This document shows positions 1 through 11,599 of a DNA stretch of 64,000 nucleotides, in pieces; position 1 is the first letter of the stretch; every line of letters begins with the position of its first letter. Made by a program: the position numbers and the translations under genes. The DNA is taken from assembly GCA_033961575.1 (NCBI GenBank), contig CM066736.1:85088852-85152851 (forward strand), given 5' to 3'. The notes under the pieces were generated by a model that saw only the letters and a program-made list of their open reading frames with translations, ran no database searches and was not told where the DNA came from. Origin of the DNA: Aselliscus stoliczkanus. Taxonomy: Eukaryota > Chordata > Mammalia > Chiroptera > Hipposideridae.

Positions 1-342
1 CAAGTTGTTGTCCTTTAATCTTAGTTGTGGAGGGTACAGCTAGCTCAGCTCCAAGTCCAGTTGCCATCCAGCCACTTGTGGGCAGCTCACGACCCCTCAA
101 CTCAAGGTGCTGGGTTCAATCTTAGTTGCAGGCGGGCATAGCCCACCATCCCATGTGGGAGTCAAACCAGCAACCTTGTTGTTAGGAGCACGTGTTCTCA
201 CCAGCTGAGCCATCCTGCCACTTGTTGGCAGTTTAGTGGCAACTCATTTCAGGCACAGCTCACTGGTGCATGTGGGAATCGAACTGGTGACCCTGTTGCT
301 CAGAGTTCACGCTCTTAACCAACTGAGCCACTCAGCCAGCCC
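1..342 (-). mobile_element. Long bat-type tRNA-derived SINE, antisense
   Basis: Read on the - strand, it starts at 342 with a GGGCTGGCTGAGTGGCTCAG head, followed by a B-box-like GGTTCGATTCC-type motif near 275. The rest is the long SINE body seen again at 29858-30228. The element runs off the left edge, so its 3' tail is not in the window. Family name (VES/Rhin type) is from memory. Confidence 0.8.
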
Positions 343-462
343 TATAATGTACACTTTTTTGCCCAAATTTGTGAGGGAAAAATAAGAATGTGCATTAGAC
401 ATGAGTAGTACTAATTCTGTAACTATATAAATATTTTTAATTCTTTTATTTTTTATTATTTT

Positions 463-900
463 TTTAAAGATATATATTTTTTAATTGGGGAATTGGGGAA
501 GGGGAACAGTGTTGGGGAGTCGGGGAAGGGGAATAGACAAGTAGCTGTCCTTTTGTTCTTTAGTCTAGTTGTGGAGGATGTCGCTTAACTGGCCCATGTT
601 GGTATTATCATTGCACTCTTCCAGGGTGAGGCAGTCGCTTGCTGGCCATTGGATAGCCACTCACGATGGCTCACGGCAGCTCACGAAAGCTCACGCCAGC
701 TGCTGGCCAGTCCCACTGCAGCCTACACTGGTGCCAGCAACTCATGGTAGCCCAGCGCTAGGTTAAGCTGTTGTTCATCATCTTAGCTGTAGAGGGTGCC
801 GCATCACTGGCCCTCATGTGGGATCCGAATCGGGGATCCTGATGCTCACAGCTTGCGCTCCCAAGCCAACTCTTAACCAACAAGCCATTCGGCTGGCCCC
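463..900 (-). mobile_element. Long SINE with alternative tRNA head, antisense
   Basis: The right end (about 800-900) is the head also found in the short SINEs at 17584 and 23191, while the left part (about 480-590) is the TTGGGGAAGGGGAACAG tail of the long SINE. It is therefore a full-length element with the second head type. It abuts the RPL15 pseudogene duplication at 901. Confidence 0.75.
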
Positions 901-912
901 AAACTGGCTCTT
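901..912. repeat. Target-site duplication, left copy, of the RPL15 pseudogene
   Basis: AAACTGGCTCTT is repeated exactly at 2067-2078, after the A-rich tail of the retrocopy. Confidence 0.9.
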
Positions 913-1570
913 TTAGCCTTTCCATCTAGCAGCAGCCATTAGATAAGCCAAGATGGGAGCTCACAAATACATCCAGGAGCTATGGAGAAAGAGGCAGTCT
1001 GACATAACGTGGTTTCTTCTCAGGGTGTGAGTGCTCTATAGGGCCCTCCACCCCACCCAACCCTATAAAGTGCACAGGCTGCGATACAAGGCCATGTAGG
1101 CTATGTCATCTATTAGATTCGTGTGCGCCGTGGTGGCTGCAAACGCCCAGTTCCTAAGGGTGCGCGCGACCTATGGCAAGCCTGTCCATCACGGTGTTAA
1201 CCAGCTAAAGTTTGCTGGAAACCTTCAGTCTGTTGCCGAGGAGCAAGCTGGACGCCACTGTGGGGCTCTGAGAGTCCTGAATTCTTACTGGGTTGGTGAA
1301 GATTCCACGTACAGATTCCTTGAAGTTATCCTCATTGATCCATTCCATAAAGCTCTCAGACGGAACCCTGACACCCAGTGGATCACCAAACCAGTCCACA
1401 AGCACAAGGAGATGCGGGGGCCGACATCCGCAGGCCGCAAGAGCCGTGGCCTTGGAAAGGGCCTCAAGTTCCACCATATCATTGGCGGCTCTCGCTGTGC
1501 ACCTTGGAGAAGGCGCAATACTCTCCTCCAGCTCCACTGTTACCGCTAATGAGTAATGTTTGTAAAATTC

Positions 1571-2014
1571 TTTTTTTTTTTTTTTAAAGATTTTATTGGG
1601 GAAGGGGAACAGCATTGGGGAATTGGGGAAGGGGAACAGACAAGCTGCAGTCCTTTTGTTCTTCAGTTTAGTTGCTTCACTGGGCCATGTTGGTATCATC
1701 ATTGCACGCTTCTCAGGTGAGGCAGATCTGTCACTGGCCTCTGGACAGCCACTCACAGCGGCTCTTGGCAGCTCACACAGGCTGCCAGCTGCTCAGCTGG
1801 CTGTGGGCCACTCAAGGTAGCCTATGGCAGCCCACTGCAGCAGGGGCTGCAGCTATGTCGTCCGGGGGACTCACAGCAGTCCAGCTCCAGGTGGAGCCGT
1901 TGTTCACAATCTTAGCTGTAGAGGGCAGTGTCACTGGCCTTCATATGTGGGATCCGAACCAGGGCCGCTGGCATCCCAAGCCAGCTCTTAACCAACACGC
2001 CACTCGGTCTGCCC
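1571..2014 (-). mobile_element. Full-length long SINE (alternative head) inside RPL15 pseudogene 3' UTR
   Basis: The element has a T-run, then TTTTATTGGGGAAGGGG tail, body, and a tRNA-like head ending near 2014. Flanking duplications are TGTAAAATTC (1561-1570) and TGTAAAATCC (2015-2024), differing by one base. The head matches the short SINEs, the tail matches the long SINE. Confidence 0.88.
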
Positions 2015-2089
2015 TGTAAAATCCTTACCTACGACACAATTTAGGAGAATCAAAAAAATAAAAATAAAACTGGCTCTTCGTGATAACCA

Positions 2090-2760
2090 GTTGCTCCAGC
2101 CATTCCTCAGCAGGGCACGATTCTGTGCACGGGCTTTGCTGGTGCCTCAGCAGTCACTACATGATGAGCACTTCTCTCCTCCTGCCAAGTCAAATGCTTT
2201 CCTAAATATTTCTCTCCCACTCTCCCACCTCCATGCATTCTCCCCTGCCTGGAATGACTTTCTCAGCCCAATCTACCAGCTGCAGTCCTTGCTGTCTTCC
2301 AAGCTCTGTTGCCTCCTCCACAAAGACATTTCCATTTCCCACACTTTCTCTTCCTTTGAGCCTGGAAGCACTTGGTTTGTGTCTCTATGCAGCCCGCTCT
2401 CCAGCCCTGCCTCCTGCTGCGATTTGCTGCCCCAACATCCCTAGCTATGGGGTCCTCCCAGACTATGCCGGCTCCTTGCTTCCTCCCTTCCTCCGTGTCT
2501 TTGCTCCTGCTGTGCCCCTTTACAGAAGTGCCCCTGGCCCCACCCCATCACTTACCATTCCACATTCAGCTCAGTGTCACCTCTTCCAGGAACTCTCCCC
2601 TGACCTTCCAACCCTTAACTCTACCATTGGAGGTTCTTCCTCTGTGCTCCCTATTGTGCATCGAGGATACTTTTGTCATGAACAGATGGTCTCTGCATCA
2701 TCAGGTGCTCTGGGAGGCCTGTCCCTCTCTTGTTGGCCTGTCAGTCTCCTTCCTAAGGCC
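2090..2760 (+). mobile_element. L2 (LINE) 3'-end fragments, old
   Basis: Pyrimidine-rich sequence carries L2-type phrases such as GCCTGGAATGACTTTCTC (about 2249) and a following 'deposits of short open frames' pattern. Apparent 118-176 codon open frames here are L2 shadows. Divergence is high, so ends are approximate. Confidence 0.6.
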
Positions 2761-3780
2761 TGACAACTCTCTCTAGCCTTCTGCCCCCTTCTCTATATAC
2801 TACTCTTTCCCTCCTCTGTTCCCTTCTCTCTCTCTCTCCTTTTAGCCTTTCAGTCCTTATCAATTACTTGGACCCTCCCCCCTTTCCTCTTGGTCCTGTC
2901 TTCCTGAGAAACACCACACTCTACAGGCAAAGGGTCCCTGATGGGAAGTCAGGACATGGGATTACAGTTCTGGCTTTGTCCCCAACTGAGGAGAGCAAGA
3001 ACAGCTTATTAATAATGACATATTTGCAGGGCCATTTTTACCTGACATGCTGTCCCACCTTTGTCTCATTGCCCCCCACCCCTGCAGCGCCTTCTATCTG
3101 TCTATTTCATGTACACACCGAGATGCAAATAACTAGTTGAGACCTTGAGGGCCAGTGAACTTTCTTATCAGGCTTGGGTTGTGCAATTACATTTTGCGTG
3201 CAAAGGGCTGTGTGCTCAATTTATTACCTCTGTCCCAGGACAAAGAGAACTGTAGAATGCTACCCCCACAGAAGCTGACTCTGAGAGAACATAATCATTC
3301 CTATCTCTTGAGCAAACAAGTTCTATCAAGAGGTTTTTCAGATGTCTTTTTTTTTTTTTATGACAGCCCATAGTAAGAAATGGATATTATCATACAACCT
3401 GGGATAGCATATCCCAGGATATATATATATGATGAAACAAAAGTTTGACAGCAATACTTACCCTTACCACAGGTAATACAATCTGCTGTTTTCTTTTCTA
3501 TTCTACTCCATTAGGAATAACAATAGTGGTCAAAACCCTGCAACTTGATTTTACTTGATTTCTCGCTTGACAGGAAGTTTCAGAACCAGTTTCAGTATCT
3601 CCCATGTTCAGGCTAAACAAGCCAAAAGAACAAAAGAATGCCTCCTCCAGCCTAGTTGCTCTGCTCACTGCTGTCTCTCTCCCAAACCCCTTTCTCTGAT
3701 AAATTCACTTAGAAATATTTACTGAGTATTTACTGAGTTCCTAGCCTTGTAGCAGTTAAACTTCTTCAATGACAGTCTAG
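2761..3780. other. Unannotated intergenic sequence
   Basis: No gene, splice-flanked exon or confident repeat was recognised. It includes a short CT-rich tract (about 2825-2842), a T-run at 3347-3359 and a small TA repeat at 3419-3430. Confidence 0.5.
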
Positions 3781-3834
3781 ATTCATTTTTTTCCATTTTC
3801 CATTAATTCCCTCTAGAAAACCAAAAGCTGGCCT

Positions 3835-5040
3835 TTGCTACTGCTGAGCTGCCAACGATGGCTCAGCACTCACCATGTGACATTTGTCACAGCTGACTCT
3901 CCTGGCTTCTCTCCTTTTTTGCTCCCATGCTATGGGCTGCTCCTTCTTGGTCTCTTTTGTAGACTCTTCCTTGGTCCCCAACCCATACATCACTGCCCTG
4001 CACCCCTTACTCCTCACACTCCGCAGTCAGTTCCTGGGGCTGTCCAACCCCCACCTCATGGCTTCAGTTGCTTGCCTTGCTGAAGAATGTGTTATCTGCA
4101 TCTCTAGCTGTCTCAGCTCATGTCAACCTCTGTCAGACCTCTCTGGCCATCTGCCTGCTCATCATCTCTTAGAAGAGCTCCATGGACCTTATACTCTGTT
4201 TGCCTGAATCAAAGATTTAGCTCCCTCAAACCTGCTCTTCCCAACTCCTCATCTTAGGGAACGGCGCCACCATCCACCCAGCTGTCCAAGACCCCTCTCT
4301 CTTCCTTGTCCCCACATTCAGTACATCCCCAAGCTTCTCAAATCTGTCCTCTTCTCTCTGTTTGCATTCTCTGGTCTTAGTTCCGGTGATAGCATTTCTT
4401 GCCAAGACGATGAAAATCACCTCCTCAAGGTCTTTCTGCTTGCATATCCTCACCTCCAGACCAAGCTCTTGGGAGCAGTAAGAGGGTTTCTTTTGAAATG
4501 CTATACTGATCTTGTCACTACCTGGTTTAAAATTTTCCCACAACTGTTGCCTTTACAATAAAGTGGTACTTGTTCACCACGACATAAAGAACCCTGTGTA
4601 ATCTGGGTTCCTCTTCTGGGTTCCAGCTACCTCTTCTGCCTCACCTGCCACCTGTATCTCTGTGTCCAGACATACACAACGACCTTCAGTCTTGGAAAAG
4701 GTGCCGTCTTCCAGCCTTCGAATCTGCTTTCTCTCTAACTGGAACATTGGCTAAACTCTATAGCTTTGTCCGGCTGCAGCTTAGCTGACAGTTCTACAGG
4801 AGACCTTCTCTGGCCCACTATGCATGGGTCCTGTGCTTTGCCTGGTGCTCCTGTAGTTCCCCTGCTTCTTCTGTCTTGGTCTTTACCACACTTTGTCATA
4901 TTGGTTCATGCGTGTCCTCTCTGCCTCTGGACTGTTAGCTCTGTGAGTCTAGGGGCTCTGCTGTGCTTGTTGTTCTGTCCCCAGCATCAAGTCAGAACCT
5001 AGCACATAGTGGGTACTCAGTGAGTATTTGTAGAAGAATG
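3835..5040 (+). mobile_element. L2 (LINE) C-terminal ORF and 3' UTR, old
   Basis: The series 'ACATTCAGTACATCCCCAAG', a degraded clone of the L2 ORF2 end, is followed near 4905-5035 by the usual L2 terminal phrases (ACTGTTAGCTCTGTGAG, CCTAGCACATAGTGGGTACT). Sense strand is +. Confidence 0.75.
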
Positions 5041-5289
5041 GATTTTTAGACTTAATGATGTTAGAAACGTAACAGAACCACCACTGTGTTACAAAGGGAC
5101 AGTAACCGGATGTTTGGAACATAGACTGTTACAATCAGAGTCATAGGATGTTGGAATCTTGGAAATATAGTGACTAAATTCACAGAATGTAGATGCATGA
5201 GACCAGAGAATATTCCAGTTTCCCTACTTCCCAGTTGTGGTCTCGAGCAAGTTGATGAAGCCTTTTCTCTGAATTTCCATTTGATTTTT

Positions 5290-5400
5290 TTTTTTACATC
5301 CACAAATAAAGTTTTATTGGAAAACAGCCATATCCATTCTTTTACATAATATCCCTGGCTGTTTTCTCACTACAGCAGCAGAGTTGAATAGCTTTTCTTT
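5290..5400. mobile_element. Possible old DNA-transposon (hAT-like) fragment
   Basis: AAAGTTTTATTGGAAAACAG and following bases recall a common mammalian hAT-derived repeat. Family assignment is from memory only. Confidence 0.35.
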
Positions 5401-5602
5401 CAATTACCATTGACATTCAATATTATTTTACATTAGTTTCAGGTGTACAGAAGAGTGGTTAGACATTTATATAACTTACAAAGTGATCCTTTGATAAGCC
5501 TACTAACCATACATAGTTATTACAATATTATTGACTGCATTTCTTATGCTGTACGTTACATCATTGTGACTATTTTTATAACTACCAATTTGTACTTCTT
5601 CT

Positions 5603-5725
5603 TTTTTTATTTTTATTGGGGAACAGTGTGTTTTTCCAGGAACCATCAGCTCCATGTCAAGTAGTTGTTTCAATCTAGTTGTTATGAGCCTGCACTCTAA
5701 CCAACTGAGTTAACTGGCAGCCCCC
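5603..5725 (-). mobile_element. Short degraded SINE inside L1
   Basis: TTTTATTGGGGAACAG tail at the left and TCTAACCAACTGAG head at the right. The host sequence CCAATTTGTACT occurs on both sides (about 5584 and 5725), a target-site duplication. Confidence 0.75.
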
Positions 5726-6171
5726 CAATTTGTACTACGTAATCCTTTCATGTTTTTCACCCAGTCCCCCAACCCTCTTCCCATCTGGCAACCATCAGTT
5801 TTTTTTCTCTGTATCAATGAGTGTATTTCTGTTTTCTTTGTTCATTTGTTTGTTCTTTAGATTCCACATATAAGTTAAATCATGTGATATTTCTCTTTCT
5901 CTGATTTATTTCACTTAGCATAATACACTCCAGGTCTACCCATGTTGTCGCAAATGATAAGATTTCATTCTATTTTATGGCCGAATAGTATTCCTTTGTA
6001 TATATGTACCACCTCTTCTTTATCCAGTCATCTATCAATGCGCACCAAGGTTGCTTCTATATCTTAGCTAGTATAAATAATGCTGCAATGAACATAGGGA
6101 TACATATATCTTTTTGAATTAGAATTTGGATTTGTTTTGCTAAATACCCAGAAGTAGATCACAAGGTAGTT

Positions 6172-6172
6172 A

Positions 6173-6219
<47 letters not shown>

Positions 6220-6352
6220 CTGAGCCATCCTGCCACCTGAGTTGGCAACTCAGCAGCAGCTCAGCTCAGGCTGGGCATCGAACTGCTTTTGCTCAGAGCT
6301 CAGCTCACACTCTTGAGCGAGCTCTTAATCAACTGAGCCACTTGGCCGGCCC
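6172..6352 (-). mobile_element. SINE inside L1 with exact duplication
   Basis: A TA/T-rich left end is followed by the body AGCTGAGCCATCCTGCCACC and a head ending in CTTGGCCGGCCC. CAAGGTAGTT is duplicated exactly (6162-6171 and 6353-6362). Confidence 0.88.
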
Positions 6353-7015
6353 CAAGGTAGTTCTTTTTTAAATTGTTTGTTTTCCATAGTGGCTGCACCA
6401 ATTTGCAGTCCTATCAACAATACACGAGAGTTCCTTTTTCTCCACATCCTTGCCAATACTTGTTGTTTGTTGATTTGTTGAAGATAGTCATTCTGACAGG
6501 TGTGAAGTGATATATTATTGTGGTTTTAATTTGCATTTCTCTGATGATTAGTGACGTTGAACATCTTTTCATATGTCTATTGGCCATCTGTATGTTCTTT
6601 TTGGAGAACTGTCTATTCAGGTTCCTTGTCCATTTTTAAATAGGATTTTTTTTTTTTTGGTATTAAGTTGTATGAGTTCTTTACCTATTTTTGATAGTAA
6701 CCCTTATCAGATGTATTATTGGTGAATATCTTCTCCCATTCAGTAGGATATCTTTTTGTTTTGTTGATGGTTTCCTTTGCTGTGCAAAATCTTTTTAATT
6801 TGATACAGTCCCATTTGTTTATTTTTTGTTTCCCTTGCCTGAGGAGATATATCAGTAAAACTATTACTAAGGGTGATGTCTGATAGTTGACTGCCTGTGT
6901 TTTCTTCTAGAAGTTTTATGGTTTGGGATTTTACATTTAAGTCTTTAATCCACTTTGAGTTTATTCTTGTATATGGTATAAGTAGGTGGTCCCATTTGAT
7001 TTTGTATACAGTGCT

Positions 7016-7359
7016 GATAAATGGCCCTGCCTGCTCAGTCTGGGGCTTGTAAGTAATAAGACCATGGAGTCTAACTGTGCATATTCACATCTTGCTCCCT
7101 CTGTGATAGGCAGGGTTGGTGTCTGACCTGAGTGAGTCTCTTTGTAATAAACAACTGTCCTGGGGCTCTGATTGGGAAACTTTGATTTGCTATTTTACCT
7201 AACTTGATTTTGCTTTGGGGCTGGTTTTCCTGGGGACCCAGAGGACAGAGCTTCTGCCCTGGCCTAAACAGGATTAGGGCCTGGGTGCAAGAACAAGCAC
7301 CGTTCAGGAGGGATTTTCTATAGTCAGTACAGGCTGAACTCCCTTAGAAGCCTGGGTTT
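7016..7359. other. Intergenic sequence, nothing recognised
   Basis: No exon-like frame with splice sites and no confident repeat. Confidence 0.45.
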
Positions 7360-7460
7360 TACAGATGGAAAAAAAATGAGACTCAGAGAGGGTAAGGGCT
7401 TGTCCAGGGTCACACAGCATTTTGGGGCAGAGTCACAGCTAGAATCCACTCCTTTGGGCT
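7360..7460 (-). mobile_element. MIR fragment
   Basis: Contains the antisense MIR core: ACAGATGGAA..., CTCAGAGAGGGTAAGG and GGTCACACAGCA. Confidence 0.75.
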
Positions 7461-7759
7461 CCAACTCAGGCTCCTTCTTCAGTTCCCAATCTCTCTAGTT
7501 ATAGACTGTCAGGAGGCATTTGCTTTGTTTTGAAACAACAGGAGCCATGCATGAGATTTCTGAAGACAGCGATGGGCAGGGTCCATTCTTCCAGTGGTGC
7601 CAGATTGTAACGTAAATTCTGAGTTTACCAGCTGAGCCAAGAGTTCTGGTTAAGTAATTTTTCCCTATGTCATGTGCACAAAGTAGTTCTCCCACCCCAT
7701 GGGAGAGTAAGAGAAGAAAAGAGGCATTTAGGCCAGGCTATGGTATGCATGCATCCATC

Positions 7760-7905
7760 ACTTCATCTTACCTCTGTTGTCTGGATGAGGAAACCGAGGC
7801 TCAGAGAGGTAAAACAACTTGCCCAAAGTCACTTTGCTCACAAGTGGAAGAGCCAGGGCCCAAACCTGAGTCTCTGATTCTGCGGTTTCTGCTGTACCAT
7901 GTTGC
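7760..7905 (-). mobile_element. MIR fragment
   Basis: GATGAGGAAACCGAGGCTCA and TTGCCCAAAGTCAC are the antisense MIR core. Confidence 0.85.
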
Positions 7906-8029
7906 CTCCCTTGGGCACTCACTGCCTCATGCCCTGGGAAGCAGACAGAGCAGGGAGGCTGCTGGAAAATGGATGGGCTAAAAAACATAGTGGGAACAGC
8001 AAGGAAAATTGGGGAAGGAGCACTAAGTG

Positions 8030-8230
8030 CTCCTCTCTTAGACTCCACAGATCTGGGGTTGAATTTTGGCTCTGCCACTTCCTTTAAGCCCCTTGAAGAC
8101 TTACTTCCTTTTCCGTAAAATGAAGGAAATTACTGTCTTGGAAGGTGGTAGAAGGGATTCAATGGAATCACTTATGTAAAATGGGTCATACAATTCTGGA
8201 CACACAGCAGTTGCTCAGGAAGTATTTATT
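8030..8230 (+). mobile_element. MIR fragment
   Basis: Sense MIR order: TTTTGGCTCTGCCACTTCC, then GTAAAATGAAGG, then GGACACACAGCAGTTGCTCA. Confidence 0.75.
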
Positions 8231-8374
8231 GTTATCAATAATAACTATCTCTTACAATAAACATTTTAGAAGTAGGTATTCGATAAAGCTTTGTTGCATA
8301 ATAGCAGTGACTCAGTTCACATGCCTGACCTCAGAGCTGAGAGCAGAGGGTAATGGAGTAGAGAGCAAGGGAAG

Positions 8375-8565
8375 AAACTAATATTTACTGAGCTCCTGCT
8401 ATGTGCCAGGCACTGTGCTAAATGTGATAACTTCCATCACCTGTGTGAATGCTCACAACTAAGTGGGTGCAATTATTAGTCTGATTTTATAGTGGAGGAA
8501 ACTGAGGGTCAGAGAGGGGAAGTGCTTATATGGCTTGCAAGTGGCTAAATGGAGGTTTTATCCTC
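8375..8565 (-). mobile_element. MIR fragment
   Basis: TATTTACTGAGCTCCTGCTA, TGCCAGGCACTGTGCTAAAT and GAGGAAACTGAGGGTCAGAG give an antisense, nearly full MIR. Confidence 0.9.
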
Positions 8566-9450
8566 GGGCTGTTGGACCTGAGAGCCCTTGAGCACTCAGC
8601 CACACCTCCTCATAGCTGGTTTAGTTTTAGCTAAGAGGTCCCTTGTGCCACACCCCATGTTGGACCATACAGGCCCCTCCAAGTGGTCTCTGGACCCAGG
8701 GATCACACTGACCACCAGGGTTTTGGCCCATTGCTTCTGGCAGTCTCAACCTCTCAATGTTCTTGAGGGACCGTGAGGTGAGGTCTCATCTGCCTGTCCA
8801 GCCTCATTTCCCACCGTGCACCTGCCCACCCCCATACAGAGCCAGTGGTCACCCCCCACTGGGTAACAGGCTCTCAGACACTTCAGTGCTTTCTATCCTC
8901 TAAATCTTTGCTCTGGCTGTGTCCACTATTCATTATAATCACTCCCCTATCCCCAAAGATGGAAATCCTGAGTGTCTTCAGTTAAAGGTTTAGGACCTGG
9001 GAGGTTAAGGCCTGTAGGGAGGAAGTAAAATGGTCTAAGATTTGGGGGGCAGGAATTTGAGAGTGAGAGGAGAAGGATGAGGAAGGTAGCAGAAGGAGGG
9101 AAAGGATAGAATAAAGGAGCAGGGCAGGACCCAGTGTACAGTTACATAAGGGCGTGTGTCCAAGGTCAGTACACGACAGAACTCAGGTGCCCTGTCAGGT
9201 AGCTAAATCAAGTTCATCAGCCATGGGCTTTGTGCTATCAGAATAGATATCCCAGGAACAATTATACAAAGGAGGGAGGTTTCAGCTCATGCCAAACAGC
9301 CGGGGTCAGTGAACTGCCTGTGGCTGAGGCAAGAGCACCTCTGCGCCCCTAGCCATTGCTATTATCTAATATTTGGAGCTGCAGGGAAGTACCAAAAAGC
9401 ATCTGTCAACATGCTTTTATTTTCATTTCTGTGCTAGTCACAGAAATTAA
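8566..9450. other. Intergenic sequence, nothing recognised
   Basis: Mostly unique-looking. The purine-rich 9040-9125 stretch (GA-rich) is the only compositional oddity. 9230-9450 has no repeat wording and could be conserved non-coding DNA, but nothing in the sequence proves that. Confidence 0.4.
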
Positions 9451-9454
9451 ACAT

Positions 9455-9650
9455 GTATAGAACATTTCCATGAGTTCATGTCGTGGTCAATCTTTGAAGC
9501 TCACAGTGACCCTGGGAAATGGGGTTCATGTCCTCATCTTACAGACGAGGGCTCAGAGTGGAGAAGTGGGTGTACCAGGCCACATTGAGAAAGAGGCAGA
9601 GCTGAGATTTCAAGTTGGTTGTGCTATTGGTATCTGTGATTGTGGGTCAA
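9455..9650 (-). mobile_element. MIR-like fragment
   Basis: ATCTTACAGACGAGGGCTCA and GGCAGAGCTGAGATTTCAAG match the antisense MIR pattern, diverged. Confidence 0.65.
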
Positions 9651-9689
9651 GTAAATAAAACTGAAAGTCAATGAGTTCCCTGAAACTTA

Positions 9690-9900
9690 CAATGAACAAG
9701 ACATAGTTCTTGCCTTAACTTATTTAATCCTCACAACTCTGATGTGGAAGGCACTACTGTTATCCCTGTTTTGCAGAAAGGGGAAACTGAGGCACAGAGA
9801 CATTAAATAACTTACTTGATTGACAGAGCTAATAAATGATGGAGCTAAGAATTGAACCCAGGCCCTCTAGTTTCATTGTCTGTGCTCTTTACAGTGTCAC
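9690..9900 (-). mobile_element. MIR fragment
   Basis: CTTATTTAATCCTCACAACT, GAAACTGAGGCACAGAGA and AATTGAACCCAGGCCCTCTA are antisense MIR. Confidence 0.88.
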
Positions 9901-10844
9901 TTATATGGGGGCCAGGGTGGACAGAGTTCCAATTATGCCATGAGGCCTCTGTCTTCTCACTCATGGATAGTGGCCCATCCAGGCCCTGTGGCTGACAGGC
10001 TGGACAGGCAGGTAGATGAGGCATCGTCTCTAGGGATGGCTGTCAGCCTCCTTCAGCCCAGCCCAAGTCAGGACAGGTGAGGGCACTCCAGGGAACCCTG
10101 GTGCCCTGTTCTCAGCTTCTCATCTCCAAGAGAAACCAATAGGCCAAGACTATTGCAGCCCTCATGGGGTGAGGCAACTTGTGGACATGGAAGGCTGGTT
10201 CTGGAGGCGGGGGGTTGGGCACTTGGGCAGATGCAGTCAGAGAGGTCAGAGATAGGGTTCCAGCCCTGGCTCAGGCTCTGCTCACAGTACAAACCTGGGA
10301 AAACCCTTGCCTGTGGACCTCAGTCTCCCTATCTGTACAGCAAGGGGCTTGGATGGTGTGATTTCCTAGGTCCCTTCCAGCCCTGCTCCCTCTGCTCTGA
10401 GTTACACAACTCCTTAGCCATGGCTTCTCTTTTCAAAGGAAAGAAATGCCTTCTTGTCAAGCATCTTCTGGGCCAGGAGGAGTTCCTAGCCGTTTTTCCA
10501 CTCCAACCGGCTGATCCTGGTTTTTTGCCATGGTCTTAACCCCCAAAGGAATGACTGAGGGAGGAAAATAGGGCTGGTTTTCAGACTGTATACATCACAA
10601 CTCCTTTATTGATTGTAAAAAAATTGATGTATTGGTTGGTTAATTGCCATTTCCCTTAACTTCCCCTAGTTACTCCCTATTCTGCCTGGGTACTCCAGCA
10701 ATTAAATGGTTAATGCCTGGCAGCCTTCTGCCCAGCCAGGAGGGCCAACATCCATTTGGCCATGCTGCCATACGGCTGTGTGGTCATATGATGGTCAAAT
10801 AAGGTCAATATCGCCCTAGGAGGGGAAGCAGTGTGGTGGGGTGG
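9901..10844. other. Intergenic sequence with a faint + strand MIR at 10240-10350
   Basis: TTCCAGCCCTGGCTCAGGCT followed by CAGTCTCCCTATCTGTACAG is a diverged sense MIR. The rest is unassigned. The open frame at 10153-10539 has no recognisable domain or splice context. Confidence 0.45.
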
Positions 10845-11030
10845 AGAGGGTAAGACATGCGAGTACACATCCTACCTTGGCCACTAACACCCTTCCTTGG
10901 CTACTAGCACCCTGTGTGTCCTCAAGCCACTTCCCTTCTGTCACCTTCAGTTTCTTCACAGGATTGTTACATTAAATGAAATAATGGGGGCAGAGCACCT
11001 TGTATGCAATAGATGCTCAGAGCTCTACTT
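10845..11030 (+). mobile_element. MIR-like fragment
   Basis: Sense order CTTCAGTTTCTTCACAGG then AAATGAAATAATGGGG then GCACCTTGTATGCAATAGATGCTC. Confidence 0.65.
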
Positions 11031-11152
11031 GTGGCAGGCCAATGACAAATATTTGAGTTTAGGGGAGGAGAAGGGTAATGTGGTATGATACAAAAAGGGT
11101 AGATTTTGAATCAGAAAGACCCAGTTTCAGTTTTGCTCTGCCACTGATTCAT

Positions 11153-11534
11153 TGTTATGTAATCGCTCCAAGTTTATATGTTGGAGTCCTAACCCCCAGT
11201 ACCTTAGAATGTGACTCTATTTGGAGATAGGGTGTTTAGAAAGAAAGGTAACTAAGTTACCTAAAATGAAGCCATATGGGTGGGCTCTAATGCAATATGA
11301 CTCGTGCCCATCTAAGAAGAGGAGATTTGGACAGAGGCACCCATGGAGGGAGAATGCCGTGTGAACATGAAGACTGCCATCTACAAGCCAAGGAGAGAAG
11401 CCTCAGGAAGAAACCAACGCTGCTGACACTTCACTCTCAGGCTTCCGGCCTGCAGAACTGTGAGAAACTTAATTTCTGTTGTTTGAGCCACCCAGTCCGT
11501 GGAACTTTGTTATGGCAGCCTAAGCAGACTAATA
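11153..11534 (+). mobile_element. MaLR-type LTR (MLT1/MST-like), solo
   Basis: Opens TGTTATG and carries ATATGTTGGAGTCCTAACCC, GGTGGGCTCTAATGCAATAT, CTACAAGCCAAGGAGAGA and TTGTTTGAGCCACCCAGTC, ending ...GACTAATATA. This is the standard MaLR LTR wording in sense orientation. It appears to interrupt a MIR (11090-11150, then about 11590). Confidence 0.88.
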
Positions 11535-11599
11535 TACTCAGTAGGCAGCATCGAGCTAGTTACAATTTCTATGCTTCACATATTAGAGAAAGCACCAGC

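Larger units (their letters stand above)
901..2078 (+). pseudogene. RPL15: Processed pseudogene of ribosomal protein L15 (large 60S subunit)
   Basis: RPL15 is a roughly 204-residue 60S ribosomal protein. The copy begins with 5' UTR-like sequence, then an ATG at 953 reading MGAHKYIQELWRKRQSD, and hits a TGA after about 25 codons. Deletions and a frameshift follow around 1040-1170. From about 1171 to the TAA at 1547-1549 one frame reads the C-terminal two thirds, with segments such as [31 protein letters not shown] and [14 protein letters not shown]. There are no introns. The 3' UTR is split by a SINE (1571-2014), resumes at about 2015 and ends in an A-rich tail near 2052-2069. A 12-bp duplication AAACTGGCTCTT flanks the copy (901-912 and 2067-2078), the hallmark of L1-driven retroposition. 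Stop and frameshift rule out function as L15. Confidence 0.96.
5401..7015 (-). mobile_element. L1 3' fragment (ORF2 end and 3' UTR), antisense
   Basis: Typical L1 wording in reverse, e.g. TCACTTAGCATAATACACTCC near 5912, AATAATGCTGCAATGAACAT near 6074 and CTTTAATCCACTTTGAGTTT near 6943. Two SINEs have inserted into it (5603-5725 and 6172-6352), so it predates them. The open frames are broken. Confidence 0.92.

Noticed and set aside
1205..1756. 183-codon - strand open frame
   Set aside because: Antisense of the RPL15 pseudogene and the SINE that splits it; it runs across both.
2233..2763. 176-codon + strand open frame
   Set aside because: Lies in pyrimidine-rich L2-derived sequence. No conserved domain wording, and an overlapping frame is equally long.
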